The position numbers and the translations under genes were made by a program. The notes under the pieces are model-generated. The model was given only the letters and a program-made list of their open reading frames with translations, did not search any database and was not told where the DNA came from. Below, in pieces: positions 1 through 5,723 of a stretch of DNA of 9,662 bases. The DNA comes from Roseiarcus sp035606915 (GTDB lineage: Bacteria; Pseudomonadota; Alphaproteobacteria; Rhizobiales; Beijerinckiaceae). How positions within the stretch are numbered: position 1 is the stretch's first letter; each line of letters starts with the position of its first letter. The stretch spans positions 1 through 9,662 of the forward strand of contig DATNDU010000180.1 of NCBI GenBank assembly GCA_035606915.1. The letters run 5' to 3'.

Positions 1-754
1 TGGAATAGCCCGACAGGAAACCGGGATGAATCGTCGCCCAGGAGCGCGAGCCGCGCACGCCGATGCCATAGGGGCCGCCGGCGTCCTTGGTGATCTTGGC
101 GGCGACCTCGAGCAGGTCGGGCATGTTCTTAGCCGGCTGCACGCCGACTTTGTCGTATATCTTGCGGTTGTAGGTGATCGAGTTCAGCTCGAAGCCCCAG
201 GGAATGCACCATTGCTTGGCGTCGGGCGAACCCAGCGCGCCGCCGGGCACGCCGTTCCACGCGGTCGAGGCGCGCAGGCCCGGCAGCACGTCGTCCCAGT
301 TGTAATTGGGGTTGGTCTTCTTGGGGTCCTTGATGAAGGCGTTGAGGTCGTCGATCCAGCCCGCCGGGCCATACTCCCAGGTCTGGTAGGCGCCGGTCAT
401 GAACGCATCATATTGCGTCGACTTGGACGACAGCGCCGCCGCCACCTTGTCGAAATAGACGTCCTCGGGGAAGATGTCGTAGCTGACTTCCATGCCCGTC
501 ATCTTCTTGAAGTTCTCAAGGTCGGCGATCATCGCGTCGGCGTAGGGGTGCTTGTTGAGCAGCAGGTGAAGCTTCGTGCCCTTGAACTTCATCCAGTCGA
601 AGTCGGCGGCCAACGCGCTGGTGGCTGCGGCGTTGAGCATGAAGTTCGCGCTCGCCGCCGTGATGCCGAGCTTGCCGGCGCCGGACATCAGTTCGCGGCG
701 GTTCATCTTGCCCGCCTTGAAGGCGGCGAAGAAATCCTTGGCCTTGTCTGTCAT
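1..754 (-). CDS. ABC transporter sugar-type substrate-binding protein, family 1, Tat-exported (3' part beyond the left edge)
   Basis: This is the periplasmic solute receptor of an ABC importer. It was read from the ATG at 754, and 251 codons are open to the edge with no stop. A GGAG Shine-Dalgarno lies about 8 bases upstream. The N-terminus has a twin-arginine motif (MNRRELMSGAG, R19-R20), then a hydrophobic stretch ending SALA-AD near residue 50, so it is probably a Tat substrate cleaved there. The mature part starts DFDWMKFKGTKLHLLLNKHPY and includes FPEDVYFDKVAAALSSKS, MTGAYQTWEYGPAGW, WCIPWGFELNSITYNRKIYD and GIGVRGSRSWATIHPGF. This pattern belongs to family 1 extracellular solute-binding proteins (SBP_bac_1), which usually run a little over 400 residues, so well over half is visible. 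The SorC regulator ends 56 bases upstream on the same strand, so the two are probably one operon. Sugar or polyol uptake is an inference; the exact ligand cannot be read. Confidence 0.88.
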   Translation of the reverse strand, partial: MTDKAKDFFAAFKAGKMNRRELMSGAGKLGITAASANFMLNAAATSALAADFDWMKFKGTKLHLLLNKHPYADAMIADLENFKKMTGMEVSYDIFPEDVYFDKVAAALSSKSTQYDAFMTGAYQTWEYGPAGWIDDLNAFIKDPKKTNPNYNWDDVLPGLRASTAWNGVPGGALGSPDAKQWCIPWGFELNSITYNRKIYDKVGVQPAKNMPDLLEVAAKITKDAGGPYGIGVRGSRSWATIHPGFLSGYS

Positions 755-786
755 ACCTTGTCTCCGTTGGTGTCCGTTGTTTCCTC

Positions 787-805
787 GCCGGGTCTGCCGC
801 CCGGC
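787..805. other. Intercistronic hairpin between the SorC regulator and solute-binding protein genes
   Basis: GCCGGG (787-792) and CCCGGC (800-805) form a perfect 6-bp stem with a 7-base loop. It lies 6 bases past the regulator stop on the minus strand. No T-run follows on the minus strand, so it is not an intrinsic terminator for the operon. On the plus strand TTGTTTT follows, which could stop antisense transcription. Such hairpins are often mRNA-stability or processing elements that let a binding protein be made in excess of upstream genes; that role is inferred here. Confidence 0.4.
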
Positions 806-810
806 TTGTT

Positions 811-1764
811 TTAAGCGAGCAGCGCTTTGGCCGTTCGCTCGTCCGTGATGAGCCCATGGATAAGGCCGCTGGCGAGAACGCCGCGGATCGGCCCGACCTT
901 ACTGCGCCCGCCGGCGATCGCCACCGTGCGCTGGCGGCCGATGTCCTCGACCGGCATCGACAGCGTGCGCGCCGAAAGCCCGGTCTCGACGCGCTCGCCG
1001 CGCTCCGAAAAGATGTGGCCAAGCACTTCGCCGACGCCGCCGGCGCGGCGCGCCTCTTCGAAATCCTCGCGCTCGACCATGCCGGTTTGCAGCATCGAGG
1101 CGTCAGCCTCCATCGTGCCGATGCCGACGAGCCGCAGCGTCGCCTCGATCCCCATCTCGACCACCGGGCGCACGCCACGCTGGTCGAGCAGCACCGCGCG
1201 ATCCTCGATCGTGTTGGCGTAAAACGGCAACGGCAGCACATATGCCTCGGCGCTGGTGCGCTCGACGAGGCGATGGATGACGTCGAACGGCGTCGTGGCG
1301 AAACGTCGCGTCAGGCCGCCGAGCAGCGAAACCAGCTTGACGCCGGGCACGCTGAGGCGCGGCAGTGCGGCGGCGCAAGCGGCGAGCGTGCGGCCGTGGC
1401 CGAAGCCGATGACGGCGTGCTCGCCGCTCTGTAGGGCATGGCTGAGATAGTGCGAGCCGATCAGCGACAGCGTGCGCAACGGCAAGGCATCGTCATCGAG
1501 GTCGGGCGCGACCTGACAGAGCCCCAGGCCGAATTTGGCGCAAAGCCGCTCCTCCAGCGCCACGCAGGCGGCGATCGGCCCGTCGATGGAAATGCGCACC
1601 AGGCCGAGCTTGTTGGCGCGAGCGATGAGGCGATGCGCCTTGACATTGGGAACGCCGAGCCGCGTGGCGACGTCGCCCTGCGTCAGGCCGGCCCCGTAGT
1701 GCAGCCAAGCGGCGCGCACGCAGAGGTCCGCTTCGTCATCGTATGCGCCGCGGGCGACGGCCAT
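811..1764 (-). CDS. SorC-family (DeoR-like) sugar-responsive transcriptional regulator
   Basis: This 317-residue regulator has an N-terminal helix-turn-helix (about residues 27-55, LTQGDVATRLGVPNVKAHRL). A SorC sugar-binding effector domain follows, with MGIEATLRLVGIGTMEADAS near 204-223 and the family's C-terminal signature GGRSKVGPIRGVLASG followed by LIHGLITDERTA (285-312). Family members sense phosphorylated sugars or polyols and control nearby catabolic or transport genes. I chose the ATG at 1764 because AGGGAGGT sits 10 bases upstream. The frame stays open to a TTG at 1854, but that codon lies inside a TTGACA promoter-like box and the added residues are lysine-rich and unlike the family. 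It is first in an apparent operon with the solute-binding protein 56 bases downstream, so it most likely controls that transporter and perhaps itself. The effector is unknown. Confidence 0.9.
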   Translation of the reverse strand: MAVARGAYDDEADLCVRAAWLHYGAGLTQGDVATRLGVPNVKAHRLIARANKLGLVRISIDGPIAACVALEERLCAKFGLGLCQVAPDLDDDALPLRTLSLIGSHYLSHALQSGEHAVIGFGHGRTLAACAAALPRLSVPGVKLVSLLGGLTRRFATTPFDVIHRLVERTSAEAYVLPLPFYANTIEDRAVLLDQRGVRPVVEMGIEATLRLVGIGTMEADASMLQTGMVEREDFEEARRAGGVGEVLGHIFSERGERVETGLSARTLSMPVEDIGRQRTVAIAGGRSKVGPIRGVLASGLIHGLITDERTAKALLA

Positions 1765-1785
1765 ATTCAAGCGGACCTCCCTGAA

Positions 1786-1854
1786 CCTTTTTTCTAGGGT
1801 GATTGAAATTTTTTTCTTAGGCTGTTTTTTTTCACGGCTCGCTGGACCTGTCAA
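1786..1854 (-). promoter_or_regulatory. Candidate promoter/operator region of the SorC regulator operon
   Basis: On the minus strand a perfect TTGACA (1854-1849) is followed by an A/T-rich tract, a marked contrast with the GC-rich surroundings. No clear -10 box stands at the right spacing, so the promoter call is tentative. Within the tract two similar direct repeats, CCTAAGAAAAAA and CCTAGAAAAAA, lie 23 bases apart, about two helical turns. They sit just upstream of the Shine-Dalgarno and could be an operator for the regulator itself. Direct evidence is sequence only; the function is inferred. Confidence 0.35.
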
Positions 1855-1885
1855 GGGCGGCGCCGGCGCAAAGTCGCGCCAGCGT

Positions 1886-1911
1886 GCTGCCTCGCTCAGT
1901 GCCGAGGCAGC
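1886..1911. other. Hairpin enclosing the stop codon of the SRPBCC gene
   Basis: GCTGCCTCG (1886-1894) and CGAGGCAGC (1903-1911) form a perfect 9-bp stem with an 8-base loop. The loop holds the TGA stop of the SRPBCC gene (1898-1896, minus strand). A second short stem, GGCGC/GCGCC, follows at about 1865-1880. No T-run follows on the minus strand, so this is not a classic intrinsic terminator. It may still mark the 3' end of the VOC-SRPBCC transcript or protect it. Confidence 0.4.
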
Positions 1912-2288
1912 GCCGCTTTCATCGCGGCCGCGCCCGCCGTCATCGCCGCGTCGATGGCTTCCCGCGCCTCGTCGGGAAGGAAATCGACGGTCCAGACGAT
2001 CACGGCGCCGTCGCCTTCGGCGAAAACTTGCGCCGAGGCGTTGTAATGGCGCGTCTGCCCGCCTTGTGCGGTCCAGACGAGGCGGCGCTCGGCCTCGTCC
2101 AGCGCGACAATCGGCTCACGGATCGTCGCGCCATTGGCGAAGGTGACGAGGCGCGCGCCGGGTTCGAGCCTGGTATCGATCACGAAGCCCGGGACCAACC
2201 GCGTGTGCAGCGCGCCAATGTCGCGTACGGCGTCCCAGACGGCTGGCGCGCTGGCGCGCACGCTGATGCGCTTGACAATCGTCGCCAC
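1896..2288 (-). CDS. SRPBCC family protein (START-like, polyketide cyclase/dehydrase type)
   Basis: This is a small cytoplasmic protein of 130 residues from the GTG at 2288. The layout fits the SRPBCC fold: a first strand (TIVKRISVRASAPAVWDAV), then DIGALHTRLVPGFVIDTRLE, a central sheet ending in RRLVWTA and AVIVWTVDFLPDEA, and a long C-terminal helix rich in alanine (IDAAMTAGAAAMKAAL). Members bind hydrophobic ligands; the ligand cannot be told here. The GTG start lies 2 bases after the stop of the VOC gene and has GAGG 7 bases upstream. The alternative TTG at 2309 would overlap that gene by 19 bases and lacks such a site. The two genes are therefore probably co-translated, under the divergent AraC regulator. 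Homologs of this type are usually annotated as polyketide cyclase/dehydrase or lipid transport superfamily. Confidence 0.82.
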   Translation of the reverse strand: MATIVKRISVRASAPAVWDAVRDIGALHTRLVPGFVIDTRLEPGARLVTFANGATIREPIVALDEAERRLVWTAQGGQTRHYNASAQVFAEGDGAVIVWTVDFLPDEAREAIDAAMTAGAAAMKAALPRH

Positions 2289-2290
2289 CG

Positions 2291-2668
2291 TCAGGCCTCG
2301 CGTCCGCAATAGGCTTCGATCCGGTAGCCGTCGGGATCGACGACGAAGGCGGCATAATAGGCGGGGCCGTAATCGGGGCGCGGACCCGGCGCGCCATTGT
2401 CACGGCCTCCGGCGTTGAGCGCGGCGGCATGGAAGGCGTCGACGCTCGCCCGGCTCGGCGCCGCGAAGCAGAAATGCAGACCGGATCTCGAGTCGGCGGC
2501 GACAGGCGCCTCGGCCTCGCTCACCCAGAAGAAGATCGCAGCGTCGCCATAGCCGAGCGATCCGCCTTCTGCATATTTTGCGGTCACGCCGAGCGGCTTC
2601 AGGGCGGCGTCGTAGAACGCCTTTGCGCGCGCAACGTCGTTGACGCCGATGGAAACATGATCGAGCAT
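2291..2668 (-). CDS. VOC family protein (glyoxalase/bleomycin-resistance/dioxygenase fold)
   Basis: This 125-residue protein has one vicinal-oxygen-chelate fold made of two beta-alpha-beta-beta-beta modules. MLDHVSIGVNDVARAKAFYD is the classic first module and YAAFVVDPDGYRIEAYC the classic last strand. Candidate metal ligands are H4, H65 (in SGLHFCFAA) and E118 (in RIEAYC), matching the usual His/His/Glu positions, so a metal-dependent lyase or dioxygenase-like activity is possible. Substrates in this family range from methylglyoxal adducts to antibiotics and cannot be predicted here. The ATG at 2668 has AGGAGA about 7 bases upstream. The SRPBCC gene follows after 2 bases, and the AraC regulator diverges from the other side of a 95-base gap, which suggests the pair is its target. 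Confidence 0.9.
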   Translation of the reverse strand: MLDHVSIGVNDVARAKAFYDAALKPLGVTAKYAEGGSLGYGDAAIFFWVSEAEAPVAADSRSGLHFCFAAPSRASVDAFHAAALNAGGRDNGAPGPRPDYGPAYYAAFVVDPDGYRIEAYCGREA

Positions 2669-2763
2669 TGCCTATCTCCTATTCGCAGGCCGTCGGGCCG
2701 CCGGTTCTTCCTGGCGCCGGCGGCGGGTTTGCGCTTGGGGAAAATTGCTATGCGGGTCGCTTA
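2669..2763. promoter_or_regulatory. Divergent intergenic region between the VOC operon and the AraC regulator
   Basis: This 95-base spacer must hold both promoters and probably the AraC-type operator. The minus-strand Shine-Dalgarno for the VOC gene is clear (AGGAGA). I see no consensus -35/-10 pair for either direction and no strong direct repeat, so the placement is positional only. Confidence 0.4.
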
Positions 2764-3597
2764 ATGGGCGCCTATGAGGCCAATCCAGCGCAGATGCGCC
2801 CGCTCGGATGCGGCGCGGGGTGGAGCGCGGCGGAATTCGTTTGCGACGCGGGGCCGCAGGATCGCGCGTTCGAGGAGCGCCACGACGGCGTATCGATCGC
2901 CTTCGTGCTCGCGGGATCGTTCCGCTATCGCACTGAGACCGGCGACAGCCTGCTCTATCCCGGAGCGTTCCTGCTTGGCTCCGCTGGGCGATGCTATGAA
3001 TGCAGCCACGAGCACGGACGCGGCGACCGTTGCGTGTCTTTCAACTACGACGAGGCCTATTTCGACGAACTCGCCCACGCAGGGACAGGCAAGCTGGGCT
3101 TTGCATTCAAGTCCGTCGCGTTGCCGGGCAGTCCCGCCTTGCTTGCGCTGGGCGCGCGGATGGCGGCTTGTGGGACGGCGGACCCGCTCGCAATGCAGGA
3201 ACTGGCGGCGCTGATCCCGCTCGCGATCACCCATAACGCCGCCGGTCGGCCGCCGCCGCGCAAGCTAAACATCGCCGCGCGCGATCGCGCACGCGTCGTG
3301 GAGATTCTGCGACAGATCGAGAGCGCCTCCGGCGAAAGCCTGAGCCTGGACGGGCTCGCCCGCCAAGCTCGCCTCAGCAAGTTTCATCTGCTGCGCGTGT
3401 TCGCCGCCGTTACAGGGGTTACGCCCTATAAATATCTGGTGGGGCTGCGACTGCGACGCGCCGCAGCCGCCATCGCGGGAAGCGCCCGGCCGATTTCTGA
3501 GATCGCCTACGAGCAAGGCTTCGGCGATCTCTCCACGTTCAATGCGCATTTCAGGGCCGCCTTCGACGTCTCGCCCAGTCGCTGGCGACGGCCCTGA
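2764..3597 (+). CDS. AraC-family transcriptional regulator with N-terminal cupin-like sensor
   Basis: This 277-residue regulator has an N-terminal cupin-like ligand domain (about residues 10-110) with HDGVSIAFVLAGSFRYRTET and YPGAFLLGS. Next comes a cysteine/histidine cluster, CYECSHEHGRGDRC (C77, C80, H82, H84, C90). The C-terminal AraC DNA-binding domain spans about 176-277, with first helix-turn-helix LDGLARQARLSKFHLLRVF and second ISEIAYEQGFGDLSTFNAHF, ending in the usual FDVSPSRWR. The ATG at 2764 was preferred. The open frame runs back to a TTG at 2668 that touches the VOC start, and those extra 32 residues look non-coding. The Shine-Dalgarno is weak (GGGT about 8 bases upstream). Its divergent placement suggests it activates the VOC-SRPBCC pair. 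Confidence 0.9.
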   Translation: MGAYEANPAQMRPLGCGAGWSAAEFVCDAGPQDRAFEERHDGVSIAFVLAGSFRYRTETGDSLLYPGAFLLGSAGRCYECSHEHGRGDRCVSFNYDEAYFDELAHAGTGKLGFAFKSVALPGSPALLALGARMAACGTADPLAMQELAALIPLAITHNAAGRPPPRKLNIAARDRARVVEILRQIESASGESLSLDGLARQARLSKFHLLRVFAAVTGVTPYKYLVGLRLRRAAAAIAGSARPISEIAYEQGFGDLSTFNAHFRAAFDVSPSRWRRP

Positions 3598-3617
3598 AGC
3601 CGTCAGCCGAGACGGCT
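3598..3617. terminator. Hairpin in the convergent gap between the AraC and YXWGXW genes
   Basis: AGCCGTC (3598-3604) and GACGGCT (3611-3617) form a perfect 7-bp stem with a 6-base loop, filling the 19-base space between two convergent stop codons. Neither strand has a T-run after it, so it is not a canonical intrinsic terminator. Its position suits a shared transcript-end structure. Confidence 0.4.
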
Positions 3618-4708
3618 CAGCGGCAATGCGGTCCACGACAGCCCGGACCCGGGCGCGGGCCGGGGCGTGGGCCGGGACGCATTTGCACCATCCGGGGCTG
3701 CGGCGGACGGCGCGCCATCATCGCGCCGGGGCGTGGGCCGGGGCGCATTTGCGCACCCCGCAGCGGCGGCGCACGGTGCGCCATCATCGGCGCCGGACGC
3801 ATGGCCGCGCGATGCATGACCGCGGGACGCATGGCTCCGGGATGCATGGCTGCGCGATGCATGGCCGCGGGATGCATGGCTGCGGGATGCATGGCTCTGG
3901 GATGCATGGCTGCGCGATGCATGGCTCCCGGCGTGGCCGCGTGGCCCGCGCCGTTCAACCCTGGCGCCGGGTGATTTCCTTCCTCACCAGGGGAACCCAA
4001 GGGCTTCTCGGCGACGATATGCGCCGGTCTGCCGTGGTTGGCCGAAAAATGCGCTTGAGGATCGGCCTTCGCCAAATTGACGTGTCGAACCTGGGCGGCG
4101 GTCGGCGCCACATGCGGCGCCCTCGCCGCCACGAGTTGAGCCTGCGTCGGCCTGGCGGCGATCCCGTGCGGCCCGCCGTTGAAGCTCGTTCGCGCCGCGT
4201 GGTTGTTGACGACCACTGTCCTGTTATAGACGTTCGTCACGTTGACGTTACGAACATTGTTGACGGACGAGTTGTAAAAATATTGTCCGCCGCGCCATTG
4301 GCCACCGTAGTAGCCATTGCCGGTATAGCCGAAGCCGTAGTCAACCCCGCCGTAAAAGCCGACCGTCGGCCCCCAGTAGCCGCGATGGAAAAAATAGGCG
4401 CCGTTGACCCAACCCCAGTAGCCGGGGGTCCACAACACCCCAATACGCGGCGGCATCACCCAGGCGCCTGGCACCCAATAATAGTCCGCCCCCACCGGAT
4501 CCCAGGCCCAATAGCCGGGGGTCCAGATATAGCCCGGCGCCGGCAGCGGCGGTTGCACGTAAACCGGAAGCAGCGGCGGCGCGATATTGATGCTAACGCC
4601 CAGGGACACTTGCGCCGCCGCAGGCGCCGGCGCCAACAGTGCGGTCGCGAAAGTCGGTGCAAGCGTCAACATGCAAATTCGCGCGAAGCAGCGAGTGAAA
4701 GTTAACAT
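3617..4708 (-). CDS. Exported YXWGXW-repeat protein with Met-His pentapeptide repeat tail
   Basis: This 363-residue protein starts at the ATG at 4708, with a GAGGTGGAG Shine-Dalgarno upstream. It opens with a Sec signal peptide (hydrophobic LTLAPTFATALLAPAPA, cleavage likely after AAA near residue 32). An aromatic/glycine-rich domain follows (about 58-145) with repeated W-x-P-G-Y/A-W units such as IWTPGYWAWDP, YYWVPGAWVMPP and LWTPGYWGW, the hallmark of YXWGXW/WXXGXW repeat proteins. Then comes an asparagine/valine-rich segment (NNVRNVNVTNVYNRTVVVNN). The C-terminal 100 residues are low complexity: nine pentapeptides around AMHP/AMHR (about 261-305), two 22-residue units (308-351) and a tail GCRGPHCR. 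It is probably periplasmic or surface-exposed. The biochemical role of the family is not established, and metal binding by the Met-His tail is inferred. It has its own 178-base upstream gap, so it is likely monocistronic. Confidence 0.87.
   Translation of the reverse strand: MLTFTRCFARICMLTLAPTFATALLAPAPAAAQVSLGVSINIAPPLLPVYVQPPLPAPGYIWTPGYWAWDPVGADYYWVPGAWVMPPRIGVLWTPGYWGWVNGAYFFHRGYWGPTVGFYGGVDYGFGYTGNGYYGGQWRGGQYFYNSSVNNVRNVNVTNVYNRTVVVNNHAARTSFNGGPHGIAARPTQAQLVAARAPHVAPTAAQVRHVNLAKADPQAHFSANHGRPAHIVAEKPLGSPGEEGNHPAPGLNGAGHAATPGAMHRAAMHPRAMHPAAMHPAAMHRAAMHPGAMRPAVMHRAAMRPAPMMAHRAPPLRGAQMRPGPRPGAMMARRPPQPRMVQMRPGPRPGPRPGPGCRGPHCR
3656..3787 (-). repeat. Two-copy 66-bp in-frame tandem repeat (22 residues per unit)
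   Basis: Two adjacent imperfect 66-bp units encode MMAHRAPPLRGAQM and MMARRPPQPRMVQM, each followed by RPGPRPG and one more residue. The DNA copies share the block GGGGCGTGGGCCGGG (starting at 3662 and 3728) and the block GCGCCATCATCG. The length is a multiple of three, so copy-number change would keep the frame. Confidence 0.8.
3795..3929. repeat. Nine-copy 15-bp tandem minisatellite built on ATGCAT palindromes
   Basis: Nine contiguous 15-bp units of the form GGATGCATGGCTGCG fill 135 bases. Seven carry the palindrome ATGCAT; the first and third (plus-strand order) have ACGCAT instead. On the minus strand each unit encodes one pentapeptide such as AMHPA or AMHRA of the YXWGXW protein. There are no unique spacers, so this is not CRISPR. 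Confidence 0.9.
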
Positions 4709-4776
4709 CGTTCAACTCCACCTCAAGTTGCCGTTAGTGCTCGGCGAATACTGCCATCGCTCCGAGCCGCAGGTGG

Positions 4777-4836
4777 ATATTATTTTCGTCGACTTGAATG
4801 GCGGGTGAATTGACTTGGACGAATTTCCGACGAAAA
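4777..4836 (-). promoter_or_regulatory. Candidate regulatory region upstream of the YXWGXW gene
   Basis: Within the 178-base gap 4709-4886, TTTTCGTCG (4783-4791) and CGACGAAAA (4828-4836) are perfect 9-bp inverted repeats whose centres lie 45 bases apart. Between them GACTTG occurs twice in direct orientation (4791 and 4812), 21 bases apart. A TAATAT -10-like box lies at 4782-4777 on the minus strand, with no recognisable -35. A regulator-dependent promoter would fit, but this is inference. The rest of the gap shows nothing clear except a 7-bp GATCGAC/GTCGATC inverted repeat (4854-4884) just past the yggS stop. Confidence 0.35.
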
Positions 4837-4886
4837 CGTGGCAATGTCTTCATGATCGACACGACCGGCGCGCCCTGGTCGATCGC

Positions 4887-5591
4887 TCACCCCTCATGCG
4901 TGACCCGCGTTCCGAAGATCGCGGAGCCGACACGGATATGCGTGGCGCCGAGTTGCACCGCCAGCGGCCAATCGGCGCTCATGCCCATCGACAACCCGGC
5001 GATGGCGTTGCGGCGCGCGATCTCGCCAACCAGCGCGAAATGCGGCGAGGCTAGTTCGCCCGCCGGCGGGATGCACATGAGGCCGGCGATGGCGAGCCCA
5101 TGCGCCTCGCGACAACGGCGCAGAAACGTATCCGCGTCCTGCGGCAGGACGCCGGCCTTCTGCGGCTCAGCCCCGGTGTTGATCTCGACGAACAGGCGCG
5201 GCGCCCGGCCGGTCTTCGCCATCGCCTGCGCCAGCGCATCGGCGATTTTCTCGCGGTCTATCGTCTCGATGACGTCGAAAGTCTCCACCGCCTCGCGCGC
5301 CTTGTTGCTTTGCAGGGGGCCGATGAGATGCAGCTCGATGCTCTGCCCGAGAGCGGCGGCGCGGGCGCGCAAATCCGCCCATTTCGTCATCGCCTCCTGC
5401 ACGCGATTCTCCGCGAAGACGCGCTGGCCGCCGTCGCGAATCGTCGGCCACACGGCGTCGGCGTCGAAGGTCTTGGAGACCGCAACGAGCGTGATATCCT
5501 GCGGCTCGCGCCCGCAATCGCGGGCGCGCTGGGCCAGCGCCTGGCGAAGCGCAGCGAGCCGCGCTACCGCCGTATCGGCCGTCGTCTGCAT
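4887..5591 (-). CDS. yggS: YggS/PLPBP family pyridoxal-phosphate homeostasis protein
   Basis: This 234-residue cytoplasmic protein has the fold-type III PLP-binding barrel (alanine racemase N-terminal domain). The PLP lysine is K40 in DITLVAVSKTFDADAV. Other family blocks are FAENRVQEAMTKW (59-71), IELHLIGPLQSNKAREAV (85-102), VEINTGAEPQKAGV, GLMCIPP and the PLP-phosphate-binding end LSMGMSADWPLAVQLGATHI then VGSAIFGTR (200-229). The length is normal and complete. Members buffer and deliver PLP and affect amino-acid balance; no catalytic activity is established. The ATG at 5591 has GGAGG 7 bases upstream. It is divergent from rpmB across 132 bases. Confidence 0.96.
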   Translation of the reverse strand: MQTTADTAVARLAALRQALAQRARDCGREPQDITLVAVSKTFDADAVWPTIRDGGQRVFAENRVQEAMTKWADLRARAAALGQSIELHLIGPLQSNKAREAVETFDVIETIDREKIADALAQAMAKTGRAPRLFVEINTGAEPQKAGVLPQDADTFLRRCREAHGLAIAGLMCIPPAGELASPHFALVGEIARRNAIAGLSMGMSADWPLAVQLGATHIRVGSAIFGTRVTHEG

Positions 5592-5605
5592 CGCTTCGCC
5601 TCCGC

Positions 5606-5634
5606 TTGACGCTTTGCGCGCCCTCCCCTATAGA
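5606..5634 (+). promoter_or_regulatory. Sigma-70-type promoter of rpmB
   Basis: TTGACG (5606-5611, preceded by C to give CTTGAC) and TATAGA (5629-5634) are separated by exactly 17 bases. This fits the alphaproteobacterial housekeeping consensus and suits a strongly expressed ribosomal gene. Transcription should start near 5641, giving a leader of about 83 bases. Confidence 0.7.
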
Positions 5635-5723
5635 GCCGCGACCCTAAACGCCAGGGGGGAAGCGGCGGACGGTTTTGTATTACCGGCCCCTGACTCCAGG
5701 CGATCCGTTTTAAGGAAAGTACA

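Noticed and set aside
26..814. 262-codon plus-strand ORF at the left edge
   Set aside because: It overlaps the minus-strand solute-binding protein, which has a Tat signal, Shine-Dalgarno and family motifs; the plus product has no recognisable domain.
1765..1854. Upstream TTG start giving the SorC regulator 30 more residues
   Set aside because: The TTG lies in a TTGACA promoter-like box and the added lysine-rich residues are atypical; ATG 1764 has a near-perfect Shine-Dalgarno.
2668..2763. Upstream TTG start for the AraC regulator
   Set aside because: It would overlap the VOC start codon and fill the only promoter space; the extra residues do not resemble the family.
3795..3929. CRISPR array
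   Set aside because: Units are contiguous 15-mers with no unique spacers and encode a peptide repeat; no cas genes are present.
3542..4705. 387-codon plus-strand ORF antisense to the YXWGXW gene
   Set aside because: Its composition is arginine/histidine-rich with no domain. The minus-strand frame has a signal peptide, aromatic family motifs and a Shine-Dalgarno, so the plus frame is a GC-bias shadow with palindromic repeats.
4854..4884. Intrinsic terminator of yggS at the GATCGAC/GTCGATC inverted repeat
   Set aside because: The stem is only 7 bp with a long loop and no T-run follows on the minus strand, so termination cannot be claimed.
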